64,000 bases of DNA from Prosapia bicincta (Eukaryota > Arthropoda > Insecta > Hemiptera > Cercopidae): NCBI GenBank assembly GCA_036971475.1, contig JBAIZL010000001.1:211995075-212059074 (forward strand), read 5' to 3'. The position numbers and the translations under genes were made by a program. This document shows positions 31,111 through 42,160 of the stretch, one piece after another (the first letter of the stretch is position 1; each line of letters starts with the position of its first letter). The notes under the pieces are model-generated. The model was not told the DNA's origin, searched no databases, and saw nothing but the letters and a program-made list of their open reading frames with translations.

Positions 31111-31232
31111 TATATCATTGTTTAAGTGCTTTTATGTGTTTCTATTTCAAGACTACAGAGTGGACTCTTACCAAGGTAAGTCTGTCAGTCTCCTAGTCCA
31201 AAAAATCTAAATAATCTTTACCAACTAAAACT

Positions 31233-31239
<7 letters not shown>

Positions 31240-31288
<49 letters not shown>

Positions 31289-31463
31289 TATATATGAAGT
31301 TAATATATTACTAATGTAAGTAATTTTATCCACCATTAAGTGCAATAATGTTACCTTGAGTGATGAGGCACCTTTCGGTCACTTGACCATTGTCGAATCA
31401 CTCCTAACCCCTAACCCATAAAGTCAGTGCAACGGAAAAACAATGAATAACGTAAAATATCAA

Positions 31464-31531
<68 letters not shown>

Positions 31532-31793
31532 TTGATATTTAACATTATCCATTGTTTTTCCGTTGCACTGACTTTATGAAGTTATTATATTACTATGTAA
31601 GTAATTTTATCCACCATTAAGTGCAATAATTTTACCTTGAGTGATGAGGCACCTTTCGGTCGTTGACCATTGTCGAATCACTCTACCATTGAGTGATTCG
31701 ACAATGGTCAACGACCGAAAGGTGCCTCATCACTCAAGGTAAAATTATTGCACTTAATGGTGGATAAAATTACTTACATAGTAATATTATAAC

Positions 31794-31865
<72 letters not shown>
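31240..31865. repeat. TA-microsatellite / Penelope-terminus palindrome cluster
   Basis: Three copies of one terminal sequence (AAGTTA...TATCCACCATTAAGTGCAAT...GAGTGATGAGGCACC...) lie at 31300-31400, 31570-31685 and inverted at 31686-31797. They are interleaved with TA runs (31242-31290, 31464-31530, 31798-31865). 31390-31560 forms an inverted pair around a TA run, and 31570-31797 is a near-perfect palindrome. The same terminus ends the Penelope-like element at 61320-63780, so these are orphan ends of that family. Confidence 0.85.
31691..31735 (+). ncRNA. Hammerhead-like motif, UCGACAA variant, complete stem I
   Basis: Plus strand: stem I GAGTGAT (31691-31697), core TCGACAA (31698-31704), T, hairpin GGTC-AAC-GACC, GAAA (31717-31720), GGTGCC, TC (31727-31728), then ATCACTC (31729-31735), which pairs perfectly over 7 bp with GAGTGAT. 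Minus-strand copies lie at 31373-31396, 31654-31676 and 61401-61424. This is the best-formed variant motif in the window. Confidence 0.5.
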
Positions 31866-31866
<1 letters not shown>

Positions 31867-32118
31867 TACAATTTGTATTGTGTCAGGGAAAAGTGGTTGG
31901 AATAGTAATAGAGAAATAGAGACAGCGTAGTAAGAATGTGTGATATAATAATTTAAAAAAACATATATAAATTGCAAATCAACCACTTTTTTCATTTAAC
32001 TTTTCAAACTATCCAGGTAATTAAAAAAAATTATAAATTGTCCCAAAAATAACTTAGTTGAAATATTGTATAATAAAGGTATTAATGTCCATAATTTGCT
32101 AGAGTTGATTGTGTAGAC

Positions 32119-34243
32119 CAGCGGTTCTCAACCTGGGGGGCGCGCCCCCCTGGGGGGGCGTGGAAGAATTCCAGGGGAGGCATCAACAAAATTTTTAAAA
32201 AATTGAATTTGATGTTGGACACAAACACACAATCATTGAAATTTCTTTATAGCTTAATAGAGCTATAAAGCTCTATTTCTTTACTCAATAAAATGTAAGT
32301 GAGCTTCTGTCCAGGCGTAAGAAACTAGCTGTGACTCAGCATAGCAGGGCTTTTGTTTATTAATAGCGCAGCGGGGCGTAGTTGCCTTAAGAGAATGAAA
32401 CTTGATTCCAGTGGAAGTTTTCGAATGGAAATTGAAAAGGCCGTTGAAGCTGCTTACAAAATTGCCTTGTTGATAGCTAAAGACAAGAAACCCCACACAA
32501 TCGGTGAGTCACTCATAAAACCTTGTTTGCTTACTGCTTGCAGTACTGTGCTCGGTGAAGACAGCTACAATAAAGTTGCCAAAATTTCTTTATCTAACGA
32601 TACAGTCAAACATAGAATTGATGACATGGCTATTGATTTGAAAAATCAACTGGTGCAAAAGCTAAAAAATTCCCCATTCTTTACATTGCAGTGCGATGAA
32701 ACAACAGACATTTCAAAACAAGTGCAGTTGTTGTTTTACTGTAGATATATAGATGAAAAGAAATTCCTTGAAGAAATACTGTTTTCAAAAAATCTTTAAA
32801 CAACAACTAAAGCAGTCGATATACTTTCTGCTCTTCAAACATTTTTAGAAGCTAATGAACTTCCCTGGGAGAGAGTTATTGGAATATGTACTGATGGAGC
32901 ACAAGCTTTGACAGATTGCCGATCAGGATTTATTGAATTGGCTAAGAAAAAAAACCCTAAAATAATTGGATCCCATTGCATCATCCACAGACAAGCTTTG
33001 GCTTGTCAGACTCTCCCTGAATCACTTAACGCTGCTTTGAACTTAGCAGTTAAAGTAGTGAATCACGTCAAATCCAGTGCTTTGAACACCAGACTTTTTC
33101 GAGTGTTGTGTCAAAAACTGAACAGTGATCAAGAAACACTTCTCTTTCACACCGAAGTTCGTTGGTTGTCCAAAGGTAATATGCTTGCAAGATTGTTCAA
33201 CTTGAAATCAGAAGTTGAAATCTTTTTGATGAGTTTAAGTGAAGAACTGTACAAGAAATTTACAGATTACAAATTTATCTTTTACCTGGCATATTTGTCA
33301 GACTTTTTCGAAACAATAAATCTTCTGAACCTAAAGCTACAAGGTCAGAAAAGTACTTTGAAGAACTATGATTCCATTAAGAGTTTTGCTGAGAAGATGG
33401 GTCTTTGGCAACGCCGCCTGCACATTTCGCAGCCGAACTTTTCTTCCTTTCCAAAATTAAACAACCTCCTCGATGATACCCAAAGTCTTCCAAAAGACCT
33501 AGTAAATGAAATGAAGGACCTAATATCTGAGCATTTGTTGTCTCTGAAGAACAAAATCGGAGCCTATTTCCCAGATATAAGCTCGGAAAACTGGGAATTT
33601 AAGTTAACAAGAGACCCCTTTCAAATCAACATTGATATACTTCCTGATCATATTCAAGAACAAACAATTGACTTGCAATGTGATTCCAAAGCTAAATTGG
33701 ATTTTCCGTACATGGATCTCGAAGATTTCTGGCTACTATATCTTCCTGTTTACCCAGAAGTAGCAATGGAGGCAGTGAAGTTGCTTGTACAATTTTCATC
33801 AACTTATCTATGCGAGACAGGATTTCCAGCCCTGGCTAATATAAAATCTAAATATCAAGCCAGACTAGATGTGGAAAGTGACCTGCGGTGTTCTTTGTCA
33901 AAATTTCATCCAAACATACAAAAAATAGTTAACGAGAAACAGTGTCAGCCCTCACACTAGCACTACAAAAGTAGCGAACATTTTTCTGGTTACATTATTG
34001 ATATTTTGTTGTGATTTATTCGATGATTTGTGTAAATAAAATTTGTATTTGAGCAAATATGATTTTATATTCCTTACCCTTACTAGAGTATGTCTAGCCT
34101 AAGTTCAAAGTCATTTTACTCAAACATAATATAAGTAAATTTATCATATATAAGTCTAAATTAACTTAATCCGTAAAGGGAGGCGTGACCTCACACCAAA
34201 GTGTGAAGGGGGGGCTCAGAGCCTAAAAAGTTGAGAACCCCTG
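32119..34243 (+). mobile_element. hAT element with perfect 8-bp target duplication
   Basis: Termini CAGCGGTTCTCAACCTGG (32119) and TTGAGAACCCCTG (ending 34243) form hAT inverted repeats. The duplication GTGTAGAC is at 32111-32118 and 34244-34251. Subterminal G/C runs form a strong hairpin near 32136-32160. Length is 2125 bp. The transposase lacks its N-terminal BED finger and has a nonsense codon. A polyadenylation-like AATAAA lies near 34036. Confidence 0.95.
32353..33960 (+). pseudogene. hAT transposase (ZBED5/SCAND3-like), nonsense-interrupted
   Basis: Frames 32353-32799 and 32908-33960 are in the same phase. They are separated by one TAA (32797-32799, after FSKNL) where relatives have a sense codon. 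Readable parts are the RNase H-like core with the first Asp in LQCDETTDISKQVQLLF, the second in GICTDGAQALTDCRSGF, the C/H motif SHCIIHRQALACQTL, the insertion domain with EVRWLSKGNMLARLF, and the C-terminal dimerisation block (DLEDFWLLYLPVYPEVAMEA, CETGFPALANIKSKYQARLD). The N-terminal BED zinc finger and first about 150 residues are deleted, and the frame begins at LDSSGSFRMEIEKAV. It is similar to domesticated vertebrate ZBED5-type proteins, but here it is a dead transposon. Confidence 0.9.
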
Positions 34244-34251
34244 GTGTAGAC

Positions 34252-34778
34252 AATATGTAATTGCTTTTTCATATTGTATGTTTTAATTGAATCTTTGGTT
34301 CACAGCACACTAAATGTTTCATGCTATCAGTTGGGTTTTGTATTTTTTCTGCCTCTGCTCTTGTACCGTACTTTTTTTTTGTCAAACTAGATGACAATTG
34401 TTTTTTAGGTCACCCATTCTGCACAGTTGGGTTAGTTTCATTCTTTATTTGCCGCAGTTGTTTGTTACCATTGAATGCAGTTTTTACCATTTTATTGCTA
34501 TGTGTAAAGAACTATTATTTTATATATATTGTAAATAAGTGGGTACTTTGAAAAATAAGTTTATTGTATCAATTAAATAGTACCTCGAAGAAAGCTTGTC
34601 GAGTATTTAGTACTGTACTGAAATTGCATCCTAAGAGTGTGCTTCTATTTGTTATACAAAATTTTGCTTATCCAAAATCGGGTTCACTCCTATATTTCAG
34701 ATACTCACTGATCTGACTTATCAGAGATGTTAGTTTTATAATTATGAATAATACTGTACGTTGTGTCTTTCTCTTAAG
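34252..34778. other. Spacer between hAT and 97-bp array
   Basis: AT-rich sequence. An open frame at 34321-34551 is hydrophobic and Cys-rich but matches nothing I know and has no supporting signals. Confidence 0.35.
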
Positions 34779-35745
34779 GTGTATTGCACGGATGGTTGTT
34801 AAGGTTGTGGCTTCTTGTCATGACAATGTGGGCTGCCGGAGGTAGTAATGGGATGGCTCAGTCAGCAGTCCAAAGGTGTATTGCACGGATGGTTGTTAAG
34901 GTTGTGGCTTCTTGTCATGACAATGTGGGCTGCCGGAGGTAGTAATGGGATGGCTCAGTCAGCAGTCCAAAGGTGTATTGCACGGATGGTTGTTAAGGTT
35001 GTGGCTTCTTGTCATGACAATGTGGGCTGCCGGAGGTAGTAATGGGATGGCTCAGTCAGCAGTCCAAAGGTGTATTGCACGGATGGTTGTTAAGGTTGTG
35101 GCTTCTTGTCATGACAATGTGGGCTGCCGGAGGTAGTAATGGGATGGCTCAGTCAGCAGTCCAAAGGTGTATTGCACGGATGGTTGTTAAGGTTGTGGCT
35201 TCTTGTCATGACAATGTGGGCTGCCGGAGGTAGTAATGGGATGGCTCAGTCAGCAGTCCAAAGGTGTATTGCACGGATGGTTGTTAAGGTTGTGGCTTCT
35301 TGTCATGACAATGTGGGCTGCCGGAGGTAGTAATGGGATGGCTCAGTCAGCAGTCCAAAGGTGTATTGCACGGATGGTTGTTAAGGTTGTGGCTTCTTGT
35401 CATGACAATGTGGGCTGCCGGAGGTAGTAATGGGATGGCTCAGTCAGCAGTCCAAAGGTGTATTGCACGGATGGTTGTTAAGGTTGTGGCTTCTTGTCAT
35501 GACAATGTGGGCTGCCGGAGGTAGTAATGGGATGGCTCAGTCAGCAGTCCAAAGGTGTATTGCACGGATGGTTGTTAAGGTTGTGGCTTCTTGTCATGAC
35601 AATGTGGGCTGCCGGAGGTAGTAATGGGATGGCTCAGTCAGCAGTCCAAAGGTGTATTGCACGGATGGTTGTTAAGGTTGTGGCTTCTTGTCATGACAAT
35701 GTGGGCTGCCGGAGGTAGTAATGGGATGGCTCAGTCAGCAGTCCA
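34778..35745. repeat. 97-bp tandem array, about 10 identical copies
   Basis: The unit contains AAGGTGTATTGCACGGATGG and GGGATGGCTCAGTCAGCAGT and repeats every 97 bp (the same ATG recurs at 34848, 34945 and on to 35527). No base differences were seen between full units, so the expansion or homogenisation is very recent. The 63-residue open frame recurring in each unit is a property of the repeat, not a gene. Confidence 0.95.
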
Positions 35746-35785
35746 TTGCCAGTAGTGAGTGTCCAACACAATTAGCTTGTTCGTA

Positions 35786-35962
35786 TTGTGTATGTTTGCG
35801 TTGGTGAAGATTTCCTTGTGAAATCTATCATGTTATACTGATTTATTTAAAAACAATCTAAATCAATGTATTGTATATGTTTGCGTTGGTGAAGATTTCC
35901 TTGTGAAATCTATCATGTTATACTGATTTATTTAAAAACAATCTAAATCAATGTATTGTGTA
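35786..35962. repeat. 85-bp tandem duplication
   Basis: GTTTGCGTTGGTGAAGATTT recurs at 35794 and 35879 with about 85 bp period, two nearly identical copies directly after the 97-bp array. Confidence 0.85.
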
Positions 35963-37072
35963 TGAATTTTAACCGATTAACTGAAAATAATGTAAGCAAA
36001 AACTGTATAGTTTAGTTCAAACTCAAATTTAGTTCTGATTAAATTTCTTTTTTTGTTTTCAAATATTGTAAACTTTTTACTTGGAAATATGGTAAAATTT
36101 TCATTTGTAGTTTATTGCCAACAAAGGGAAATGAAGTATTTTGAAAATGGGTTAATTTTTTTTTTATATGCTTTCCCCAAATGCTTTTAGAATAGCTACA
36201 AACGGTTTGCGATTTATGCACATTACTCAAAAAATGGTCACTGAACTGAAAGTTTTAAATAGCTGCTGTTGGACACTGTTGTGCACAAAACATTTAGCCC
36301 ATAATAATTGAAACTAGTAATATTAAAAATATTTATTGAAATTAATTTCTGATACTTGTATCGCATAATGGGCATACCAAAAGATATATTGGACCAAATT
36401 TAAAGTAGGATACATCTCTTGAAATTTGTATGTGATACTTTTAGGAATTAGTGTTTAAAATAGAAACCTTGTATATTTAATAAGAACGGAAGTTTGAAGT
36501 CTAGATAACCATCTTAGACTTGTAAATTAGTATAGTTCGGAGTTTTTTTAAAGATTTTTTTTGTTTACATTTTCAGATATTGTAAATATTACCTGTCAAA
36601 AATAATGTGCTATTCTTAAGAATTCTGGCTTTGAAATTCCTGCAGAGATATGTCTATGTAAAGTATTGTAACCTTTTATTACAGTGGTATGTTTTTATAT
36701 GGTATTTGTTTCTATATTTTTATTAAACCTTTTTATTTCTCTAACACCTTTGGAAGCTTTCAGGATGACACCAAAATCATTTTCTCTGCTTGCCATTAAT
36801 ATTTTCCTAGTTTACATTCAAATTATAATTTATAGAGAGATCATAGTTTACAACACATATATTTTACAGATAAATGAACAACAGATAAAGATTGAGTGTG
36901 TTTTAAGAGTTTGATTACGTTTACATTTTGCTTTATAGAATATCTCAAGTTCTATTCTCATCCTCTATTACTCGGTATTTTTAAATATTGATTATCTGAA
37001 TGTTTGATAAATATCTGAGTTTAATTAAAAGTGTTATATGAGCTAGTTGTGCTTGTTTTTACTATATGTAAA
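35963..37072. other. AT-rich spacer
   Basis: No recognisable gene, RNA or repeat family. Open frames here are short and hydrophobic by composition. Confidence 0.4.
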
Positions 37073-37217
37073 AACACACACACAGAAACACAAACACACA
37101 CACATACACTCACACACACACACACACACTTACTCCCACACAGACACACACACACACACACACACACTTACACAACCACACACACACACACACACTTAGA
37201 CACACACACACACACAA
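37073..37217. repeat. (CA)n microsatellite with interruptions
   Basis: CA runs interspersed with CTTACA, CACAGA and similar breaks. The overlapping His/Thr-rich frame is an artefact. Confidence 0.95.
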
Positions 37218-40200
37218 AGATGTCACATTTGAGATTCAAGGTATCACTGGGTATTAACTCCACATCATTTTTCCTAAATAATGGTGTAGTAATTATATCT
37301 TTTAAATATTATATTTTTTGTTTAATGATATTTTAAAATAATAAATTTTCTGGTTCACACTGTTTAAAACTTTTATTTTTGGTTTTGTATTTACAAACTT
37401 CAGCTTAGCTTGTGAGAGTAACTTATTACAGATACACATTACTTATACACTTTAATAATTCTAAACTTATGAATTGTTACAACATGTTTATTGCCATGCA
37501 TGTTTCGATAGCTAAGCTATCAAGTTTTGATCTTCATTGGCAAATCAAATTAAGTTACATCAGAATAAAATCAGTTAGCAAGCAAAATATATCAAGCAAT
37601 GTATAAACGTCAAGTTAATGTAGCAGTATTTTAACTAAGTAAAACAAACCAGTCATGTGGTTGGAAGACTTTGTTTATGTTAACATATGCTTACACATTA
37701 AGATATTACAAATTGACAATTATAAAAGGTTATATCATTCCCTATCCTATTCCACCCGGACTGCCTCAAGAAACCAATAAATTAGGATTAAAAGGAATGA
37801 TCCAAGGATAAGGCTGGGCTCGTTGTTATAGAACTAATTAATATACCAGATTTCGCGGGCATCTAATAATGTGTTGTGCTTTGTTGTAATGTACTGTAAG
37901 CCGGGTATTGTAATGTATTGTAAAATACTGACAATATTAGATTTTTGAGAAATGTAGCAAAGCTTATATTAACATCAGGTTTAAGTAGCTTACTGAATAC
38001 TCCTCACAAACCTATGCTGTGGAACACAGTGTAAAATGGTGTAAACTTGACACTTTCAAGCCTAAACCCGAGTATAGATCGGGCCATTTAGTTAACTCTA
38101 GTTGCCTACGCCTGTGTATAGCTCGGGTTCCCATATTTATTTCCATAGCATTGCAATTCCTGCATATTCTCAGTTTCATCAATATTGTTTTTTATATTGG
38201 TTATTCTACTTTACATGTTTTTACCTTTAGGCCAATCAGAGTTGTTTTTACAAACAAAAACTTATTTGGTTAAGTGTGTCAGCAAGCTTGTTGTTGTTTA
38301 CTCTAAATCTTATCTATAAGTTATTTTGTTTATTCAATTTGTAGTTTGTGTAATTTTTGTTTAGGTTTCGGGTTTTGTTGTTTTTTGCTTTAAGGTTATC
38401 TTTCAGTTATTTAATTTTTATTGTTAGAGATATTATGCTATAGATATAATGGCTAAAAACACTTTAAGAAGTGATTCAATACAAGATATGTTTCTTTTAG
38501 ACAGTGACAGTGAAACCTAATCTAGGCTGAAGTATAATCAACATATCTTTTGTTGATAAACTGAATGAACATTTAAATGACCCAATTTTATAGAGTTTTA
38601 TAAATTTTAAAGGAAATATTTAATGAAAAAGTTGAAGAAAAATTACATTTTCTTTCAGCTCTAAAATGATATGTAACATGTAGTATTTATTTTAATTCCA
38701 ATGTAAAGTATGTTTAGTGAAGTGCACTGACGTACAGTGTTGCAGTTTTATTATTTTGACTTGTTTATACATTTTTCCAAGGAGCATAACACCATCTATC
38801 TGTCAGCAATCAATTCATACGTATATATTTCCTGAAAGCTTGTCTCATTCTCTTTACAAAAATGTATAATTTGTTGTAAATATGGTATTTCTTATATGTC
38901 ACCATATTTTTCCTAAAATCCTCCAGGCAGATAGAGATGGGTTTATGTTAAGGGGCTAGGCTTCAATGTGTTGATTAAATATCAGCTTTGTTCATGACTA
39001 GCTTACAGTATCCTCACAAAGCTATTCTGTAGAGATTTTATGAAACTGAGATTGATGTCTAGTGGTATAGAAAAGTTATTTAATTAATTCTAGATTACTT
39101 ATGTCTAAATTGTGTCACACGATTACTTATGTATCTTCAATTTGACTACTACAATTTCTTTTTTTTTATTTGCAGAAATAGTGTTTTTTTATTAATGTCT
39201 TAAACATTTTAATCTCCCATACTGCGCATATGACATCGGCTGTTGTAGATACTAATAAGTTGAATGAGCGCGAACCGCTCATTTGAAAGATACAAAAATG
39301 TTTGAAATGGAACATTGTCATTTTGACAAGGTATAAGTGATGAAGGGTTAATTACAAGAGCAAATAGGTTTATATTTCTAAAAACGGGTTCATGGACATA
39401 CTTTCATCTGCCACTCATAGCAGATTAAACTTATTCCAAAACATTTTACTAAAAAAACTAGGTTGTGAATAAAGTCCTGCTTTAAAAAATAAAGAAAATG
39501 TAAAACATTTATATGAAGGAACGTCTTATGATTTTCAGCCATCTGCAACATCTATCTCTTGTTACACACATTATTTACAAGTACCTATGTTATAAGTTAA
39601 TCTATAAATTATTGTTACAGCTTACATAATTAATTAATTAAATTTATTTCATTACAATTCTTGCATTAATTTATAAATTAAATTAGTGACACAAAACTCC
39701 CTGGTCTTGGATATAGGTAGTCACTCTGAAGTATATACATTAAATTGCAGTTCTAAGTGTGTCTACTGAAAATGTGCATTTCAACCTTCAGTAGAAGAAG
39801 GGTATTCCTTGGTTGTGTGAGTAAGGGAAGTTGCAGCTCTAGGAGTAGGGTTGTCTATTTGGAATAGGCCTGCTCTCAAAGGGTGGTGAAATAATGTAGA
39901 TTAATCATTGGTAATTTAGAATTAGTTTTTTTATTTATTCGATGTTTATTTCACAGATTTCAGAATAGCTGATTTATGGAAAATATCTAGCATGATAGCT
40001 GATTAATGTAAATATCTGGTGGAACAATACAGACAGTCGATATTATTTTTGTCAGTATCTTTAAAACTTATAAAGGCTAGCCTTATTGTTTGAATAAGTC
40101 TTGAATCTGTACCTCTAAACTACAAGTTTCCTGAATTATAACTTTGTGTTGTATAAGGATAGAAGTTTTTTGTTCTTGGTAACTTAAACAGAAATAGTAG

Positions 40201-40479
40201 TTGAGAGTGTTTGTTTCAAATTAAAAAAATATTGAAATTGCTGATAGTTTTCTGAAACGGCTGACCTCATAGATCAGAGTAAATGTTACTTTAGGAAAGT
40301 GAATTCCAGTTAGAATTAAGTAGACATGGTTAAGTGGCTTATATCTTCTTCTGTACACAGTTAGATCTAAATTGGTTTAAAAATATAGACATTTGTATAC
40401 AGGAGAAAGCAAGAATAATTAGATAAATACATTGAGCATAATAATAGCTAGTGAGTATAACATAAGTTTTACTTATTCT
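37218..40479. other. AT-rich spacer, mostly featureless
   Basis: No confident feature in about 3.2 kb. A 23-codon frame at 38449-38520 (MAKNTLRSDSIQDMFLLDSD, then SET stop) looks like the acidic N-terminus of a piggyBac-type transposase. Near 39320-39355 the sequence GGTATAAGTGATGAAGGGTTAA resembles a piggyBac-type end next to TTAA when read in 20-base pieces, but no matching left end was found. If the minus-strand exon at 40480 is real, its 3' UTR starts here. Confidence 0.3.
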
Positions 40480-41059
40480 TTAGGAATGATTTTTTACCCA
40501 TAATCGAAATCTAGATTTCATATATTTCCAAGAACAATTAATCATTTCATCTTCGCTCATTGAAGTATATAGCTGATTACCATATTTCATTGTCATATGA
40601 AACAAGTTGCATATTAAGAATGGTAGTGGAACTGGTAACAAATTAACTATGGAAATAACTACACCCTGTATGCTATGTTTTACTATCTTTTTTAATGAAA
40701 AATTATGCAGAAAAATGTGTATCCAATCTGACAGATGGGAATGAAAAAGAGTGCCATAGTTCATGTATCTGTACTGACTTGATTTTTCTGTTGAATTTCC
40801 TGCTCTTGCAATTTGGTTTTCATTAAAATTTAGTTTTGCTACTTTCTTCAATATAGATTGTCTTTCATCCTCAAAGTTCATTATTTCAAAGTATCTAATG
40901 AAACATATTCCCATATGAAGCTCAGCTTCTATGCTGTCATAAAAATGTACAACTGAAATTAAAGCACTCCCAAAACTTGAGTCTAGGAGTCTAGGAGAAA
41001 CTCCATTTTGTGTAACAAGGTTTCTTCGGTTATTTTTAGACGGCGAACAGACATTGTCT
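40480..41059 (-). CDS. Terminal exon of unidentified gene
   Basis: A minus-strand acceptor TTGCTTTTTCAG (plus 41071-41060) opens a frame of 192 codons to TAA at 40482-40480, entered after one base of a split codon. The protein has no TE hallmark. Readable blocks are DNVCSPSKNNRRNL, SALISVVHFYDSIEAELHMG, KLNFNENQIARAG, RYMNYGTLFHSHLSDWIHIF, a hydrophobic segment GVVISIVNLLPVPLPFLICN, and the tail SWKYMKSRFRLWVKNHS. A 192-codon frame in DNA this AT-rich, plus a good acceptor, argues for a real exon. I do not recognise the family and propose no function. Upstream exons would lie to the right on the minus strand, and none was identified. Confidence 0.5.
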
Positions 41060-41477
41060 CTGAAAAAGCAAATAACTATTAGGATGCTGCTGAAGAATTT
41101 GTGAGCTAAGAATTATATTCATGCAGTTGATAAATTTGTAATGTTTTAATACAATTTTTACTTTCATTTGGAGCAAGTATCCAACTGAGAAACATGCTAT
41201 AGTATTTGAGTTAATTATTATATGCTATATTTTAAGGCTTAAATTTTATAACAATAACAATTTATTATATTTCAATTAGTTTTTTCCAACCCTTTTGCAT
41301 TTTTTCTTTTTTCAGAGCTTTGTTTAAAGTTTTGGCTTACTCTCTTTCTTGATCAGCTCTATGTTATTTCTTGAATTTTGTAGTCCATTACGTTCGGTGA
41401 AACTTATTAATCACTTAAACAATAGTTTATGACTATCCGAACTTTAAATTTTGTAAATTTGTTAAAACAAACAGACA

Positions 41478-41518
41478 GAATGTTTTCTATCACTATGTGG
41501 CGACCTTCATCAGTGTCT
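41478..41518 (-). ncRNA. Hammerhead-like motif (CUGAUGA), decayed
   Basis: Minus strand: AAGACA, CTGATGA (41513-41507), A, GGTC...GATA (mismatch), GAAA (41487-41484), ACAT, TC, TGTC, which pairs with GACA. Stem II has lost a pair relative to the copy at 42113-42160. Confidence 0.4.
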
Positions 41519-42112
41519 TCTGCTTGGAGATGTTGGGTCAAGTGGTGATGGTTTTAAAGGTAGGTTTTCGATAGTATCAAAGAGTATGTCTGATTTGTAT
41601 TGAGTTTGTTCGTTTAATATGTTTGTACTTTATGTTTTTGTGTATCTGTAAATTTCATATTGTTCTAGTGTATTGAGATGTAGTCCTTTTTTGTTGATGT
41701 GTAGGATTTGTAGGTTATGGTAAATGTCTGTGTATTTGTGTCCTGTTTCTTTTATGTGATTGTAAAATGTTGAGTTGATGTTCTGTTTGTGTTTTTTTCG
41801 ACTCTTTGTTTAAAGCTGCGACCTGTTTGTCCAATGCAGAATTTGTTACATTCATCGCAATTAGTTTGTATACGCCTAGTGCTTGTAGTTTATCTTTGTT
41901 GTTGGTGTTGTGTTGTATTTTGTATTGTAATATGTTTTTGTTTTGTATGCTATTTTGTATCCTATTTTTTGAAATTTACGGGCTATTTTGTTTGTTGTTT
42001 TGTTTATGAATGGTAATGTGATGTATTTTTTTCCCTGTCTGTAGTGTTAATTTTACAAAAAAAACACTAAAATTGTTTTTTAGTCTCCGCTTGACCCAAC
42101 ATCTCCAAGCAG

Positions 42113-42160
42113 AAGACACTGATGAAGATCAGCACATAGCGATCGAAAGCGTTCTGACTT
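42113..42160 (+). ncRNA. Hammerhead-like motif (CUGAUGA)
   Basis: Plus strand: stem I AAGACA (42113-42118), CTGATGA (42119-42125), A, GATC-loop-GATC stem II (42127-42130 with 42141-42144), GAAA (42145-42148), GCGT, TC (42153-42154), TGACTT pairing with AAGACA at 5 of 6 positions. All hammerhead core bases are present; the only oddity is the extra A before stem II. Confidence 0.55.

Larger units (their letters stand above)
29112..31206 (-). mobile_element. Penelope-like element with 600-bp inverted arms
   Basis: The minus-strand body 30604-29112 holds the end of a reverse transcriptase, a GIY-YIG domain and the terminal repeat. The plus-strand segment 30600-31206 is an inverted copy of about 29112-29712 (GIY-YIG end plus terminus) at high identity. 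The outer ends read ATTTTTTTGGACTAGGAGAC and its reverse complement. TA microsatellites lie on both sides. The reverse transcriptase is cut off at motif B, as expected of a 5'-truncated copy joined to an inverted partner. Confidence 0.87.

Noticed and set aside
31373..31396. Plus-strand TGATGAGG...TTTC at the 31.3 kb terminus as a hammerhead core
   Set aside because: GAAA is in the wrong order on the plus strand; only the minus-strand reading gives stem I, core, hairpin, GAAA, UC in sequence.
34848..35718. Recurring 63-residue open frame
   Set aside because: It is the same 97-bp repeat read in successive frames; no start context or signals.
37031..37336. His/Thr-rich 101-residue frame
   Set aside because: They translate a (CA)n microsatellite with no supporting features.
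38019..38273. 84-residue plus-strand frame
   Set aside because: No recognisable domain, no splice or promoter signals, composition typical of AT-rich noncoding DNA.
39160..39355. piggyBac element ending at TTAA near 39352
   Set aside because: Only one end-like sequence is visible and no matching left end or transposase core was found.
41789..42016. Hydrophobic Cys-rich plus-strand frame resembling a membrane protein
   Set aside because: It is antisense to a GIY-YIG remnant; T-rich antisense of Lys/Asn-rich coding always looks hydrophobic. The same applies to 61542-61730 and 62006-62191.
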